Made by a program: the position numbers and the translations under genes. Positions 17,731 through 26,608 of a stretch of 64,000 nt of DNA are shown here, piece by piece. The notes beneath the pieces were generated by a model. The model was not told where the DNA came from, made no database searches, and saw nothing but the letters and a program-made list of their open reading frames with translations. The stretch is from Rubrimonas sp036788415 (GTDB taxonomy: Bacteria > Pseudomonadota > Alphaproteobacteria > Rhodobacterales > Rhodobacteraceae): contig NZ_DAIQNN010000001.1 in the NCBI RefSeq assembly GCF_036788415.1, forward strand, positions 97,313-161,312. The letters run 5' to 3'. Position 1 is the first letter of the stretch. Each line of letters begins with the position of its first letter.

Positions 17731-18239
17731 CGCGTCCCCTCGATGGCGGCCAGCGCGGCGCTCCAGCCGTCGCCCTCGGTCCGCACGGCCAGCAGCCGGC
17801 CCTCGCCGCCATCGGGGAAGCCGAGCCGCAGGCGCAGCGCCCGGCGCGGCGCGAGAGGGCCGAGCCGGTCCGGCCATTCGATCAGGCAGACGCCCGTCTC
17901 GAGCGCCTCAGCGAGGCCGAGCTCCGCGGCCTCGGAGGGGTCGCTCAGCCGGTAGAGGTCGGCGTGCCAGAGCGCGGCCTCGGGCGTCTCGTAGCACTGG
18001 ACCAGCGTGTAGGTCGGCGAGGGGATGTCCTCCAGCCGGCCGCAATCGGCCAGGCGCGCGGCGATCGCGGCGCGCGCCAGCGCCGATTTGCCGGCGCCGA
18101 GCGGGCCTTCGAGCAGCACCGCGTCTCCCGGCCGCAGGGCGCGCCCCAACGCGGCGCCGAGCCGGTCGGTGGCCGCCGCATCGGGCAGCAGGCGCGCCGC
18201 CGCGTCGGCGGCGGCGAAGGGGGAGGGGTCGGCGCCCAT
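17727..18239 (-). CDS. tsaE: tRNA threonylcarbamoyladenosine biosynthesis ATPase TsaE
   Basis: 170-residue ATPase required with TsaB/TsaD for t6A37 modification of ANN-decoding tRNAs. Walker A EGPLGAGKSALARA lies at residues 44-57, followed by the conserved SPTYTLVQCYETP and HADLYRLSDPSEAAELGL; GVCLIEWPDRLG is the late family motif. It is coupled by ATGA to the AmgK-like kinase and follows the PAS/HisKA gene by 42 bases, the order seen widely in alphaproteobacteria. Confidence 0.95.
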   Translation of the reverse strand: MGADPSPFAAADAAARLLPDAAATDRLGAALGRALRPGDAVLLEGPLGAGKSALARAAIAARLADCGRLEDIPSPTYTLVQCYETPEAALWHADLYRLSDPSEAAELGLAEALETGVCLIEWPDRLGPLAPRRALRLRLGFPDGGEGRLLAVRTEGDGWSAALAAIEGTR

Positions 18240-18281
18240 GCGCGAGCAATACAGGCTGGCGGATGCGTCGAAAAGGGCGGC

Positions 18282-20090
18282 TCAGGCTTTCCCTGCGCCG
18301 GTGCGCCGGCGGCAGGCGCCGATCTCGTGCGGCGGGCCGGACAGGTCCGGCGGACGGCGGACGGGGCGCTGCGGGTCGTGCGTCGAGATCAGTTCGGACA
18401 TGTGCTCGACCCCCTCCAGAAGCAGCCCCGCCGCGCGCTCGACCGCTTCGAGATACTCCGCCTGCTGCGGCGAAAGCGGCCCTGCGCGGCCCGAGTGCAG
18501 CATCTGCGCGAAGCCGAAGATCGCGTTGAGCGGCGTGCGCAGCCGGTGCGAGAGCTGGTCGACCAGCGCGTCGCGCATCGCCGCCGCCGCCTCCAGCGCC
18601 TCGGCGCGCTCGCGCAGGGCGGCGGCGACGCGCACGCCGTCGGTCACGTCGGTGAAGGCGGCGAGCGTCGAGCCGTCGGGCATCGGCGCCACCCGCGCGT
18701 CGAGGGTGCGCCCGTCCGCCAGATCGACCCGCCCGCGCCAGACCGACCGCCCGCCCCCGCCCGACACCGCGTCGCGGATGCGGCGCCACAACGTCGCGGC
18801 GGCGTCGCCGCCGCGCGCGCAGGCTTCGGCGAAGTCGGCGACATGGGGGGGCAGGCTGGCGGCGGGGTCGGGGCCGAACGGGGCGTCGAGGCCCCAGATC
18901 GCGCGGCAGGCGGGATTGGCGATGCGGGTCTGGCCGTCCGAGCCGAAGACCACCACGCCCTCGCCCAGCATGTCGAGCGTGGCGCGCCGCACCTCGACCG
19001 CCGTCGAGCGCCAGCGCTGCAGCGCCATCGATTCGGTGAAGTCCTCGAACATGAAGGCGATGCCGCCGAGCGGGTGGGGTCGGCCCACCACATGCACGCC
19101 GCGCCCGTCGGGCAGCTCCCAGACGTCTTCGTAGCGCGCATGCGCGGGATCGTCGAACAGGGTGAAGAGCGCGGCCCGCCAGGCGGGATAGTCGGCCTGC
19201 TCGGGCAGCCGCCGCGCCTCGCGCAGCCGGTCGAGCGTCTCGCGCAGGCTGGGGCGGTTGGCGAGCCATTCCGGCTTGGCCCCGAAGATCTCGGCCATCG
19301 CGGGATTGTGCAGGATCAGTCGGCGGTTGGCGTCGTAGATCGCGAGGCCGACCCGCAGATGCGCGAAGGTTTCCGCGACGGTGTCGGCGTAGATGCGCAG
19401 AGAGCCGTCCGGGCCGGCGGGGGCGGGCGGCGCGCGTCCGACGAAGGCCGCGCCCGGCGCGCCGGGGATCCGGACGGGCTCGGCCGGCGCTTCGGGCTGC
19501 GGCGTCGCTTCGGCGGCGGCGTTGCGCCAGTGCGGCGCGCCGGCTTCGTCCTCGCGCCAGACCGGGACCGGGACCCGGTCGAGCGCCGCGCGCAGCAGGG
19601 CGACCTCGCCCTCGGCGCGCAGCTGCGCGGCGCGCGCGCGTTCGAGCGCCTCGCACTCGTCGTGGACGTCGCGGATCAGCAGAACGCAGAGAGGTCCGCT
19701 CGGCGCGCCCTCGACGTCGTAGTTGCGCCCGTCCGACAGGCGGACCCTGCGCCGGAACGGCTCGCCCCGCTCCGCCAGGCGGCGGAGGCGCTCGGCGAGC
19801 GCGTGCTCGGGTTCCTCGCTCAGCTTGCGGTCCTGCGCCGCGAAGGCTTCGAGCAGCGACGACAGCGGCGCGCCGGGATCGGCGACCGGACCGAGCAGCC
19901 GCCGCGCGCCCCGGGTGGAGTGCCGGATGCGCTGCGGGTCGAACCAGAGGGCGGGCGCGTCGGGCGGCGTCGCAAGACGCATGTTCGGGGCGAGCGCGCC
20001 GAGCAGCCGTTCGATCAGCTTGCCGGGCGAGACCGAGCTCGCGTCGAAGCGGAGCGCCGTCCCGCGACCGTTCGGCGAGAGCCGGATCAC
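18282..20090 (-). CDS. PAS-domain protein with HisKA but no ATPase domain (DivL-like position)
   Basis: 602 residues with several PAS-like regions (about 35-140, 230-350 and 370-490, e.g. LGEGVVVFGSDGQTRIANPACRAIWGL), then a HisKA dimerisation domain with His515 in DQLSHRLRTPLNAIFGFAQML. The protein stops about 85 residues after this histidine with a basic, proline-rich tail, so the HATPase_c catalytic domain (N, G1 and G2 boxes) is missing. No continuation is apparent in the 42 bases before tsaE. In other alphaproteobacteria the PAS kinase preceding tsaE is, from memory, DivL or a DivL-like regulator of the CckA-CtrA pathway; DivL works as an allosteric regulator more than as a kinase. The DivL assignment rests on position and architecture and is tentative. 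Confidence 0.8.
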   Translation of the reverse strand: MIRLSPNGRGTALRFDASSVSPGKLIERLLGALAPNMRLATPPDAPALWFDPQRIRHSTRGARRLLGPVADPGAPLSSLLEAFAAQDRKLSEEPEHALAERLRRLAERGEPFRRRVRLSDGRNYDVEGAPSGPLCVLLIRDVHDECEALERARAAQLRAEGEVALLRAALDRVPVPVWREDEAGAPHWRNAAAEATPQPEAPAEPVRIPGAPGAAFVGRAPPAPAGPDGSLRIYADTVAETFAHLRVGLAIYDANRRLILHNPAMAEIFGAKPEWLANRPSLRETLDRLREARRLPEQADYPAWRAALFTLFDDPAHARYEDVWELPDGRGVHVVGRPHPLGGIAFMFEDFTESMALQRWRSTAVEVRRATLDMLGEGVVVFGSDGQTRIANPACRAIWGLDAPFGPDPAASLPPHVADFAEACARGGDAAATLWRRIRDAVSGGGGRSVWRGRVDLADGRTLDARVAPMPDGSTLAAFTDVTDGVRVAAALRERAEALEAAAAMRDALVDQLSHRLRTPLNAIFGFAQMLHSGRAGPLSPQQAEYLEAVERAAGLLLEGVEHMSELISTHDPQRPVRRPPDLSGPPHEIGACRRRTGAGKA

Positions 20091-20197
20091 GGCTCGCTTC
20101 CGATATCGTCCGAATCGGCCTGGCCCATGGCGGGCGCTCCGCTGCGAATCACATCATGGTTACAGGGTTACCACCGCAGGTAGAGTTAAGCCAGAGA

Positions 20198-21640
20198 CTA
20201 CCCCAGCGAGTTGAAGCGCGGATTGGGGCCGAGCGCTTCGCGGGTCTGGCCGCGTCGGGCGACGATGGCGTCGCGCGGCCAGATCGCGGCGATCAGCGCC
20301 CCGGTCGGCGCCGGCGCGTCCGGCGCCTCCGCTTCGGATCCGACGGCCTCGCGAGGGGCGCCGTTGGTGAAGACGATGCGGGCGCCGGTCCGTTCGAGCA
20401 GCGTCTTGGCGATGAACAGACCGAGCCCCATCCCCTGATACTCGCCGTCGCGTTGGACCCGGCGCCCGCGCCCGCGGGTCGTGACGTAGGGATCGCCGAG
20501 CTGGGCCAGCACTTCGGGCTTGAAGCCCGGACCATCGTCGGCGACCGTGATCCGCAGCGTCGCCGCCTTTTCGCGCACGTCGATCCAGATCGCGCTCTCG
20601 GCGAAGTCGACGGCGTTCTGGATCAGGTTGCGCAGGCCCTGGATGATCTCGGGCCGGCGCGCGATGCTGGGCTGCGCGTCGCCCGCCTCCTCGACGCTCA
20701 TCCCGTTGATGCGGATCGCGACATGCTTGCCTCGCCCGCGATGCGGCCGCGCCGCCTCCTCGATCACCGCCGAGACCGGCGCGAGCCGGACATGGCTGTC
20801 GGAGCGCCCGCCCTCCGAAAGGTCGCGCAGGATCTCGCGGCAGCGGTCTGCCTGCGCGCGCAGCAGCGCCAGATCCTCGGCGTGCTCGGGATGGTCGCGC
20901 AGGTCGCGCGCGAGCTCGCCCGAAATCAGCTTGATGGTGGCCAGCGGCGTCCCGAGCTCGTGCGCCGCAGCCGCCGCCAGCGCGCCGATCGCGGTCAGAC
21001 GCTGCTCGCGCGACAGCGCCAGCTGCGCCGCGGCCAGCGCCTCGGCCATCCGCGCCGCCTCGATGCCGATTCGGCGGGTGTAGATCGCCATGAACACGAT
21101 GCCGACCGACAGCGCGATCCACAGCCCCAGCAGATAGAGGTCCGGCGGGCGCAGCACGGTTCCGTCGGCGAAGGCGAGCGGGCGGTGGGCGGCGAGCATC
21201 ACCGTCGCCAGCCCCAGCGCCGCCGAAGCGAGAATCATCGTCGAGCGCAGCGTCAGCACCGAGGCGGCGATGGTGACCGGCGCCAGCAGCAGCACGGCGA
21301 AGGGGTTGGTGAGCCCGCCGGTCAGCGCCATCAGCGCCGAGACCTGCCCCAGATCGAACAGCAGCGACAGCATCGCGTCGCTTTCGCCGAGGCGCTTGTT
21401 GGGCGGGTAGAGCCGCCACAGCGCGAGGTTGAGCGCGACCGAGGCGGCGATCGCCAGAAAGCACAGGTCGAGCGGCAGCGACAGGCCGAAGCCGTGCGTG
21501 GCGACCAGCACGGCGGCGCTCTGGCCGCCGACGGCGATCCAGCGCAGCGTCATCAGCGTGCGCAGCCGGACCCGGTTCGAGCGCTGCTCGGCGTCGGGCG
21601 CGGGCGCCAGCGCGGCGCGGTGGTCGAGCGGCTGGTTCAT
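20198..21640 (-). CDS. regB: Redox-sensing histidine kinase RegB/PrrB
   Basis: 480-residue membrane sensor kinase that represses or activates photosynthesis, respiration and fixation genes through RegA according to redox state. About six transmembrane segments (residues 30-190) include the quinone-sensing loop TGGLTNPFAVLLLAPVTI. The H-box AHELGTPLATIKL has His227, and the redox-active cysteine is Cys267 in QADRCREILRD; these match R. capsulatus His225 and Cys265 with a two-residue offset. The ATPase domain has NLIQNAVDFA, DDGPGF and GMGLGLFIAKTLLE. Start ATG 21640 gives MNQPLDHRAA. It is divergent from senC, the classical arrangement, but no regA is in the window. Confidence 0.95.
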   Translation of the reverse strand: MNQPLDHRAALAPAPDAEQRSNRVRLRTLMTLRWIAVGGQSAAVLVATHGFGLSLPLDLCFLAIAASVALNLALWRLYPPNKRLGESDAMLSLLFDLGQVSALMALTGGLTNPFAVLLLAPVTIAASVLTLRSTMILASAALGLATVMLAAHRPLAFADGTVLRPPDLYLLGLWIALSVGIVFMAIYTRRIGIEAARMAEALAAAQLALSREQRLTAIGALAAAAAHELGTPLATIKLISGELARDLRDHPEHAEDLALLRAQADRCREILRDLSEGGRSDSHVRLAPVSAVIEEAARPHRGRGKHVAIRINGMSVEEAGDAQPSIARRPEIIQGLRNLIQNAVDFAESAIWIDVREKAATLRITVADDGPGFKPEVLAQLGDPYVTTRGRGRRVQRDGEYQGMGLGLFIAKTLLERTGARIVFTNGAPREAVGSEAEAPDAPAPTGALIAAIWPRDAIVARRGQTREALGPNPRFNSLG

Positions 21641-21771
21641 GCGCGCGAGTATCGCGCGGCGGGCCGCTCCGCGCCAGCGCGGCGCGCGGCGATCGCGGCC
21701 TGCGGCCCGCCGTCGCATCCCGGTCGCCGCGCCCGACCGCCATGTGCAGCGCATCCGCTCGGGAGACGCCG

Positions 21772-22407
21772 ATGAACCGCCGATTCCTCCTCGTGGCCCT
21801 CGGCCTCGCGCTGGTCGCCGCCGCCGCCTTGCGGTTTCTGGACGGCGGCGTCCCGGGCGGCGACCCGGTCGCCGCGCGGCTGGCCGCCTGCCGGGGCGAG
21901 AGCGGGGGCGTCGTCGGGGCCGCCATCGGCGGCGACTTCGCGCTGACCGATCACACCGGCGCGCCGATGACAGCCGCCGAGCTGATCGACCGGCCGACGC
22001 TGATCTATTTCGGCTACACTTTCTGTCCCGATTTCTGCCCGACCGACGTCGCGAACATGGCCGCCGCCGCCGACCTGCTCGCCGAGCGCGGCGTGGCGGT
22101 GCGCACCGCCTTCGTCAGCGTCGACCCGGCGCGCGACACGGTCGAGGTCGTGCGCGGCTTCGTCGAGAACCACCACCCCGAGATGATCGGCCTGACCGGC
22201 GACCCCGAGGCGGTGGCGCAGGCGGCGCGCGCCTGGCGGGTCTATTACGCGAAGGCCGACGACGACCCCGAATTCTACATCATGGATCACTCGACCTTCA
22301 CCTATCTGATGGCCCCGGGCCGCGGGCTGATCGACTTCTTCCGTCACGGAACCGATCCGGAGGAGATCGCGGCGCGCGTCCAGTGCGTCGCCGAGGCGCT
22401 GCGCTGA
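21772..22407 (+). CDS. senC: SCO1/SenC family copper chaperone
   Basis: 211-residue membrane-anchored thioredoxin-fold protein needed for cytochrome oxidase copper assembly and signalling (PrrC/SenC). An N-terminal membrane anchor (residues 4-22) precedes the copper site: Cys85 and Cys89 in GYTFCPDFCPTD and His173 in MDHSTFTYL, the full CxxxC/His set. The start at ATG 21772 is chosen for GGGAGA upstream and the anchor beginning there. It is divergent from regB. In Rhodobacter the next genes are regA and hvrA; here an ABC-type gene follows 84 bases downstream. Confidence 0.95.
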   Translation: MNRRFLLVALGLALVAAAALRFLDGGVPGGDPVAARLAACRGESGGVVGAAIGGDFALTDHTGAPMTAAELIDRPTLIYFGYTFCPDFCPTDVANMAAAADLLAERGVAVRTAFVSVDPARDTVEVVRGFVENHHPEMIGLTGDPEAVAQAARAWRVYYAKADDDPEFYIMDHSTFTYLMAPGRGLIDFFRHGTDPEEIAARVQCVAEALR

Positions 22408-22491
22408 GGCCGATCGGGCGGGCCTGAAGCGCCGGCGCCGCGCCGCATTTGAAACCTCGCATGCGACCGACTAGCGTCGCTTCGACGGGGG

Positions 22492-25047
22492 ATGGGCGAG
22501 AGGCGGATGGAGCGCGGTTTCCTGCAGTTCGTGTGGCGCAATTCATGGCGCGCGCAGCTGTGGGTGCTGGCGATCACCGTCGCGGTGTTTCCGCTGCTCT
22601 ACGCCTCGCTGGAGGTTCCCAAGATCATCGTCAACGACGCCATCGGCGGCGGCGACGGCCCGCGATCGCTGTTCGGGTTCGAGCTCGACCGGCGGGCCTA
22701 TCTGCTGGCGCTGTGCGGCGTGCTGCTCGCGCTGTTCGCCGCCGTCAACGGCCTGAAGTGGACGCTCAACGTCGCGATGGGCCGGACCGGCGAGCGGATG
22801 CTGCGGCGGATGCGGTTCCGGCTGTTCGAGCATGTCATGCGCTTTCCGATGGCGCGGTTCCGCAGCGCGCGGCAGGGCGAGCTCGTGCAGTCGATGATGG
22901 GCGAAATCGAGCCGATCGGCATGTTCATCGGCGAGGCGCTGGCGACGCCGGTGTTTCAGGGCGGGATGCTGCTCGTCTTCGCCGGCTTCATCTTCGCGCA
23001 GGACCCGTGGCTGGGGCTGGCGGCGACCGGGCTGATCCCGCTCCAGGCCTGGCTGATCCCGAAGCTGCAGGCCCGGGTCATCCGCCTCAACCGCGAGCGC
23101 GCGCAAGGGGCGCGCAAGGTGGCCGACTTCATCGGCGAGAGCGTCGGCGCCATCGCGGCGATCCAGACCGACGGGGCGGCGCGCTGGCGGCTCGCGCAGC
23201 TGTCGGCGCAGCTGCACCGGCAGGGCGTCATCCGGCTGGCGCTGTTCAAGCGCAAATACGCCATCAAGTCGCTCAACAACGTGCTCAACCAGCTGCCGCC
23301 CTTCTTCTTCTACGCGGTCGGCGGCTGGCAGGTGATCGAGGGGCGGCTCGATCTCGGGGCGCTGGTGGCGGCGCTGTCGGCGCAGTCGCAGATGGCCGCG
23401 CCATGGAAGGCGCTGCTCGTCTATGTGCAGAACTGGACCGATTTCGCCGCGCGCTACGGCTTCGTCGTCGAGGGTTTCGTCAGCGGCGAACTTATGGGTC
23501 AGGCGCGCCTATATGGCGGCGCGGCGCCGGAGCCGCTGGAGGGGCCGCTGCGCCTCGAAATTTCTGATGCCGGCCCGGGGGGCGGGGGGCTGCGGGTCCC
23601 GCCGGTCGAGATCGCGCCGGGGGCGCTCGTCGCTCTGCTCGGCGGACGCGACGGCGCGCGGCAGGCGCTGTTGCGCATCGCAGCGGGGCTCGACGCGCCG
23701 GCTGCGGGGGCGGCGACGCTGGGCGGGCGGGCGACGGCGACGGCGCATCTGCCCGATCTGGGGGCCGCGATCGGGCATCTGCCCGCCGAGCCCTATGTTC
23801 TCGACGCCTCGATCCGCGACAACCTCGCGGCCGGGCTCTGGCGCCTGCCGCCGCCGCCGCCCCCCGGGGCGGACTGGCCCGCCATCGCCGCCGAGACGCG
23901 GCTGACGGGCGATCCGCGCGCCGATCCGCCGGGCGACTGGGCCGATTACGCCGCCGCGGGCTTCGCCGACGCCGAGGCCTTCGACGCGGCGGCGCTCGCG
24001 CTGGTCGAGGCGGCGGGGCTCGGCGCGGAGTTGCGCGCGCTCGCGCTCGACAGCCCCGTCGATCCCGAACTGGCGGCGAGGATCGGCGATCTCGCGGCGC
24101 AGGCGCGCGCGGCGCTGGCGCAAGGCGCGGAGGCGGCGCTGCTCGACGATCTGGTCGAGCCGTGGCGGCGCGACGCGCTCAACCGCAACGCCACGCTGAT
24201 CGAGAACCTCGCTTTCGGCGCCTTCGCGGAAGGGCGCGCCGATCCCGACGCGATGCTCGCCCGCCCCGAATTGCGCGCGGCGCTGCGCGCGAGCGGAGCC
24301 GAAGGGGCGCTCGTCGAGATCGGCGAGGCGGTCGCCGCCGAGTTCCGCGCGCTGGTCGAGGCGGTGGGCGGCGATTCCCCGGTCTTCGACAGCCTGCGCG
24401 GCTATTCGCGCGACGCGATCCTCGCCGCAGCCGAGATGGCGGGGCAGGCGCCGGCCCCGTGGCGCGCCGGGGCGCGCAAGCGGCTGATGATCGCGCTCGC
24501 GGCGCGCTTCACGCCTGCGCGCGATCAGATGGACGTGCTGTCGCCGGAGCGCGAAGCGCGGCTGCTGGCGCTGCGCGGGCCGGTTTCGGCGGCGCTGGCG
24601 GGCGCGCCGGGCTTCGCGCCTTTCGACGGCGTCGCGCTCAACCCGGGGCTGACGCTGATCGAGAACGTGCTGCGCGGCGCGTTGCGCTACGAGCGGCGCG
24701 GCGCGGCGCGGCGGCTGTCGGGCGCCGTCGAGGCGGCCTTCGCCGCGGCGGGCGGCGCCGACGCGCTGCTGCGCCTCGGCCTGCAGGCGCGCGCGGGCCG
24801 CGACGGCGGTCGCCTCTCGCCCGCGGCGCGCCGGCGCGTCGGGCTGTTGCGCGCGCTGCTCAAGCGGCCGCGGCTTCTCGCGGTGGAGCCGGAACTGTCG
24901 GCCGATCTGGTCGCGCTCGCCCGCAGCGCCGCGCCGCAGGCGATCCTGCTCGTCGCGGCCGAGGAAGTCTTTCCCGAGCCACCCCCCGATGTCATCCTGC
25001 GCTTCGAGGACGGCGTCGCGTCCGTTGCGCGGGGAGACGAGGGGTGA
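22492..25047 (+). CDS. ABC exporter-like membrane protein with degenerate nucleotide-binding domain
   Basis: 851 residues. Residues about 1-330 form an ABC transporter type 1 transmembrane domain (RMLRRMRFRLFEHVMRFPMARF, then several hydrophobic segments). The C-terminal half aligns in order with an ABC ATPase but its motifs are eroded: the Walker A position near residue 385 reads GGRDGARQALL (no GKS/T), the signature position near 775 reads RLSPAARRR, and Walker B reads PRLLAVEPEL. A long alanine-rich insertion of some 300 residues separates Walker A from the signature region. ATP hydrolysis looks unlikely. ATG 22507 is an alternative start with GAGAGG upstream. It is coupled by GTGA to a cyclic-nucleotide-binding protein gene. 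Confidence 0.82.
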   Translation: MGERRMERGFLQFVWRNSWRAQLWVLAITVAVFPLLYASLEVPKIIVNDAIGGGDGPRSLFGFELDRRAYLLALCGVLLALFAAVNGLKWTLNVAMGRTGERMLRRMRFRLFEHVMRFPMARFRSARQGELVQSMMGEIEPIGMFIGEALATPVFQGGMLLVFAGFIFAQDPWLGLAATGLIPLQAWLIPKLQARVIRLNRERAQGARKVADFIGESVGAIAAIQTDGAARWRLAQLSAQLHRQGVIRLALFKRKYAIKSLNNVLNQLPPFFFYAVGGWQVIEGRLDLGALVAALSAQSQMAAPWKALLVYVQNWTDFAARYGFVVEGFVSGELMGQARLYGGAAPEPLEGPLRLEISDAGPGGGGLRVPPVEIAPGALVALLGGRDGARQALLRIAAGLDAPAAGAATLGGRATATAHLPDLGAAIGHLPAEPYVLDASIRDNLAAGLWRLPPPPPPGADWPAIAAETRLTGDPRADPPGDWADYAAAGFADAEAFDAAALALVEAAGLGAELRALALDSPVDPELAARIGDLAAQARAALAQGAEAALLDDLVEPWRRDALNRNATLIENLAFGAFAEGRADPDAMLARPELRAALRASGAEGALVEIGEAVAAEFRALVEAVGGDSPVFDSLRGYSRDAILAAAEMAGQAPAPWRAGARKRLMIALAARFTPARDQMDVLSPEREARLLALRGPVSAALAGAPGFAPFDGVALNPGLTLIENVLRGALRYERRGAARRLSGAVEAAFAAAGGADALLRLGLQARAGRDGGRLSPAARRRVGLLRALLKRPRLLAVEPELSADLVALARSAAPQAILLVAAEEVFPEPPPDVILRFEDGVASVARGDEG

Positions 25048-25499
25048 AACTGGAGGAAAGCGTCGCCGTGCTGCGCGACAGCCCGCTGTTCCGCCGGATC
25101 GACGACCGGCGGCTGCGCCTGATCGCTCTGTCCGGAGAAATGCTGCGCTTTCGCGACGGCGAGACGCTGTTCGATCGCGGCGAGGAGGGCGATTCCGCCT
25201 TCGTGGTCCTGAGCGGCGCCGCGGAAGTCACGCTGCCCGCCCTCGAAGGCGCGCGCGTCGTCGCCACGCTCGGGCGGGGCGAGCTGTTCGGCGAGATCGC
25301 CGCGCTGTGCGACCGGCCGCGCACGGCGGGGGTGCGGGCGCGGGGCGAACTGGTCGCGTTGCGGCTGCCGAGCGCGGCGCTGCGTCGGCTTCTCGCGGAG
25401 TTCGACGATCTGACGCTGCAGTTGATCGCGGTGATGGCCGCGCGGCTCGACGCCGCGAACGCCCGGCTGGTCGCGGAAGGGTCGGCGCCGCAGCGCTGA
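25044..25499 (+). CDS. Stand-alone cyclic nucleotide-binding domain protein
   Basis: 151 residues from GTG 25044, overlapping the stop of the ABC-like gene (GTGA). A single Crp-type beta-barrel is visible (LFDRGEEGDSAFVVLSGAAEVTL) with a well-preserved phosphate-binding cassette GELFGEIAALCDRPRTAGVRA, including the arginine that contacts the cyclic phosphate. There is no helix-turn-helix: the protein ends after the C-helix at SAPQR. It therefore cannot be a DNA-binding Crp/Fnr regulator by itself and probably senses cAMP or another ligand to act on a protein partner, most simply the membrane protein encoded before it. Confidence 0.85.
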   Translation: MKLEESVAVLRDSPLFRRIDDRRLRLIALSGEMLRFRDGETLFDRGEEGDSAFVVLSGAAEVTLPALEGARVVATLGRGELFGEIAALCDRPRTAGVRARGELVALRLPSAALRRLLAEFDDLTLQLIAVMAARLDAANARLVAEGSAPQR

Positions 25500-25504
25500 G
25501 CCGA

Positions 25505-26332
25505 TCAGATGTCGGCGCCGGCCGGCCGGCGCAGGCGGGGCAGAAAGGCGGGCGTGCGGGCGCGCCATTCCGCGTAGCCGGGCCGGCCCGCCGACAGGCG
25601 CTCCTCGAGCATCGGGGCGCCGGAGACCCGCGTCAGCAACAGCGTCAGCAGAAGCGGCGAGACGATGGTCCAGAGCGCGCCGGCCTCCGCCGCGATCAGC
25701 CAGACGCCCCACCAGAAAACCATCTCGCCCAGATAGTTGGGATAGCGCACATGGGCCCGAAGCCCGGTCGCGCACACCGTTCCCGACCCGTGCGCGGCCT
25801 TGTGCGCGTCGAGCTGCGCGTCGGCGACGCTCTCGAGCGCCAGCCCGGCGATCGCGACGACGGCCCCGAAGGTCCCGAGCGCGCCGAGCGCGACGGCGCC
25901 GCCCTCGGCCCAGGACGCGGCGGAAACTGCGGCGAGGGCGGCGAAATTGGCGATCCATTGCAGCAGCGCCTGCAGCAGAAACACGACGAACAGGCTCTTC
26001 CACCAGAAACCCGGGTTCCAGGCGGCGCGCAGCGCCGTGTAGCGCGGATCCTCGCCGGGATGGCGGCGGCGGCGGCGCAGCATCAGCCACAACAGCCGCC
26101 CGGCCCAGAGCCCGAGCAGCGCGAGCGTCAGCAACGCCCGCGCGTCTGTCGGCGCGCCCGCCTGCGCCCAGATCAGCGCCGCGCCGGCGAAAAAGCCCGG
26201 TCCCCACCACAGATCGACCACGCTGGCGTCGGCGCGCCGAAGACTCAGCCCCCACAACGCCGCCATCGCGAGCGCGCCGAGCAGGAGCGCCGGGAGCGCC
26301 AGCGCAGGCAGTGACAAGGACGAGAGCACCAT
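25505..26332 (-). CDS. DUF1295 family integral membrane protein (steroid reductase-like)
   Basis: 275-residue polytopic membrane protein starting at ATG 26332, which has GAGG a few bases upstream. It resembles the DUF1295/3-oxo-5-alpha-steroid 4-dehydrogenase C-terminal and isoprenylcysteine methyltransferase fold: hydrophobic segments throughout, then the conserved GLRAHVRYPNYLGEMVFWWGVWL and a C-terminal EERLSAGRPGYAEWRARTPAFLPR. Family members are probable membrane NADPH- or SAM-dependent enzymes; the substrate is unknown. It converges on the CNB gene (5-base gap). The 276-base divergent gap upstream (26333-26608) holds a short A-rich hairpin and no gene. Confidence 0.85.
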   Translation of the reverse strand: MVLSSLSLPALALPALLLGALAMAALWGLSLRRADASVVDLWWGPGFFAGAALIWAQAGAPTDARALLTLALLGLWAGRLLWLMLRRRRRHPGEDPRYTALRAAWNPGFWWKSLFVVFLLQALLQWIANFAALAAVSAASWAEGGAVALGALGTFGAVVAIAGLALESVADAQLDAHKAAHGSGTVCATGLRAHVRYPNYLGEMVFWWGVWLIAAEAGALWTIVSPLLLTLLLTRVSGAPMLEERLSAGRPGYAEWRARTPAFLPRLRRPAGADI

Positions 26333-26608
26333 TCGAACCTCGATTCGCAGCCGCTCCGCGCGACCTGCCGCGCAGATAGTCGCCCGCCGTCGCTTCTCCA
26401 GCGGATGGCGCGCGCGCGGAGCTGACTCGCGGCGCTTTGCAACCTCCGCTTGCGCGGAAAGGAAAAAAAAATCCTTGGCGGGCATCAAAAGAAGCGCCGA
26501 CGAATCGCGTCGTATGGCGTAATGTGACCACCAGAGGCAGCCCGACCAGGATGACAGCGCGACCGGTCGCGGTTAAGAGAGACGCAAGAGCTCAGAGCGC
26601 AGGCGAGC

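Noticed and set aside
20155..20176. GGTTAC direct repeat between regB and the PAS/HisKA gene, considered as a CtrA or regulator site
   Set aside because: It does not match the TTAA-N7-TTAA CtrA pattern, and a single copy in a 107-base gap is not enough evidence.
26456..26475. Short hairpin around an A-run (AAGGA / TCCTT) upstream of the DUF1295 and RodZ-like genes
   Set aside because: The 5-bp stem is too weak to call a terminator or attenuator, and it lies between divergent genes.
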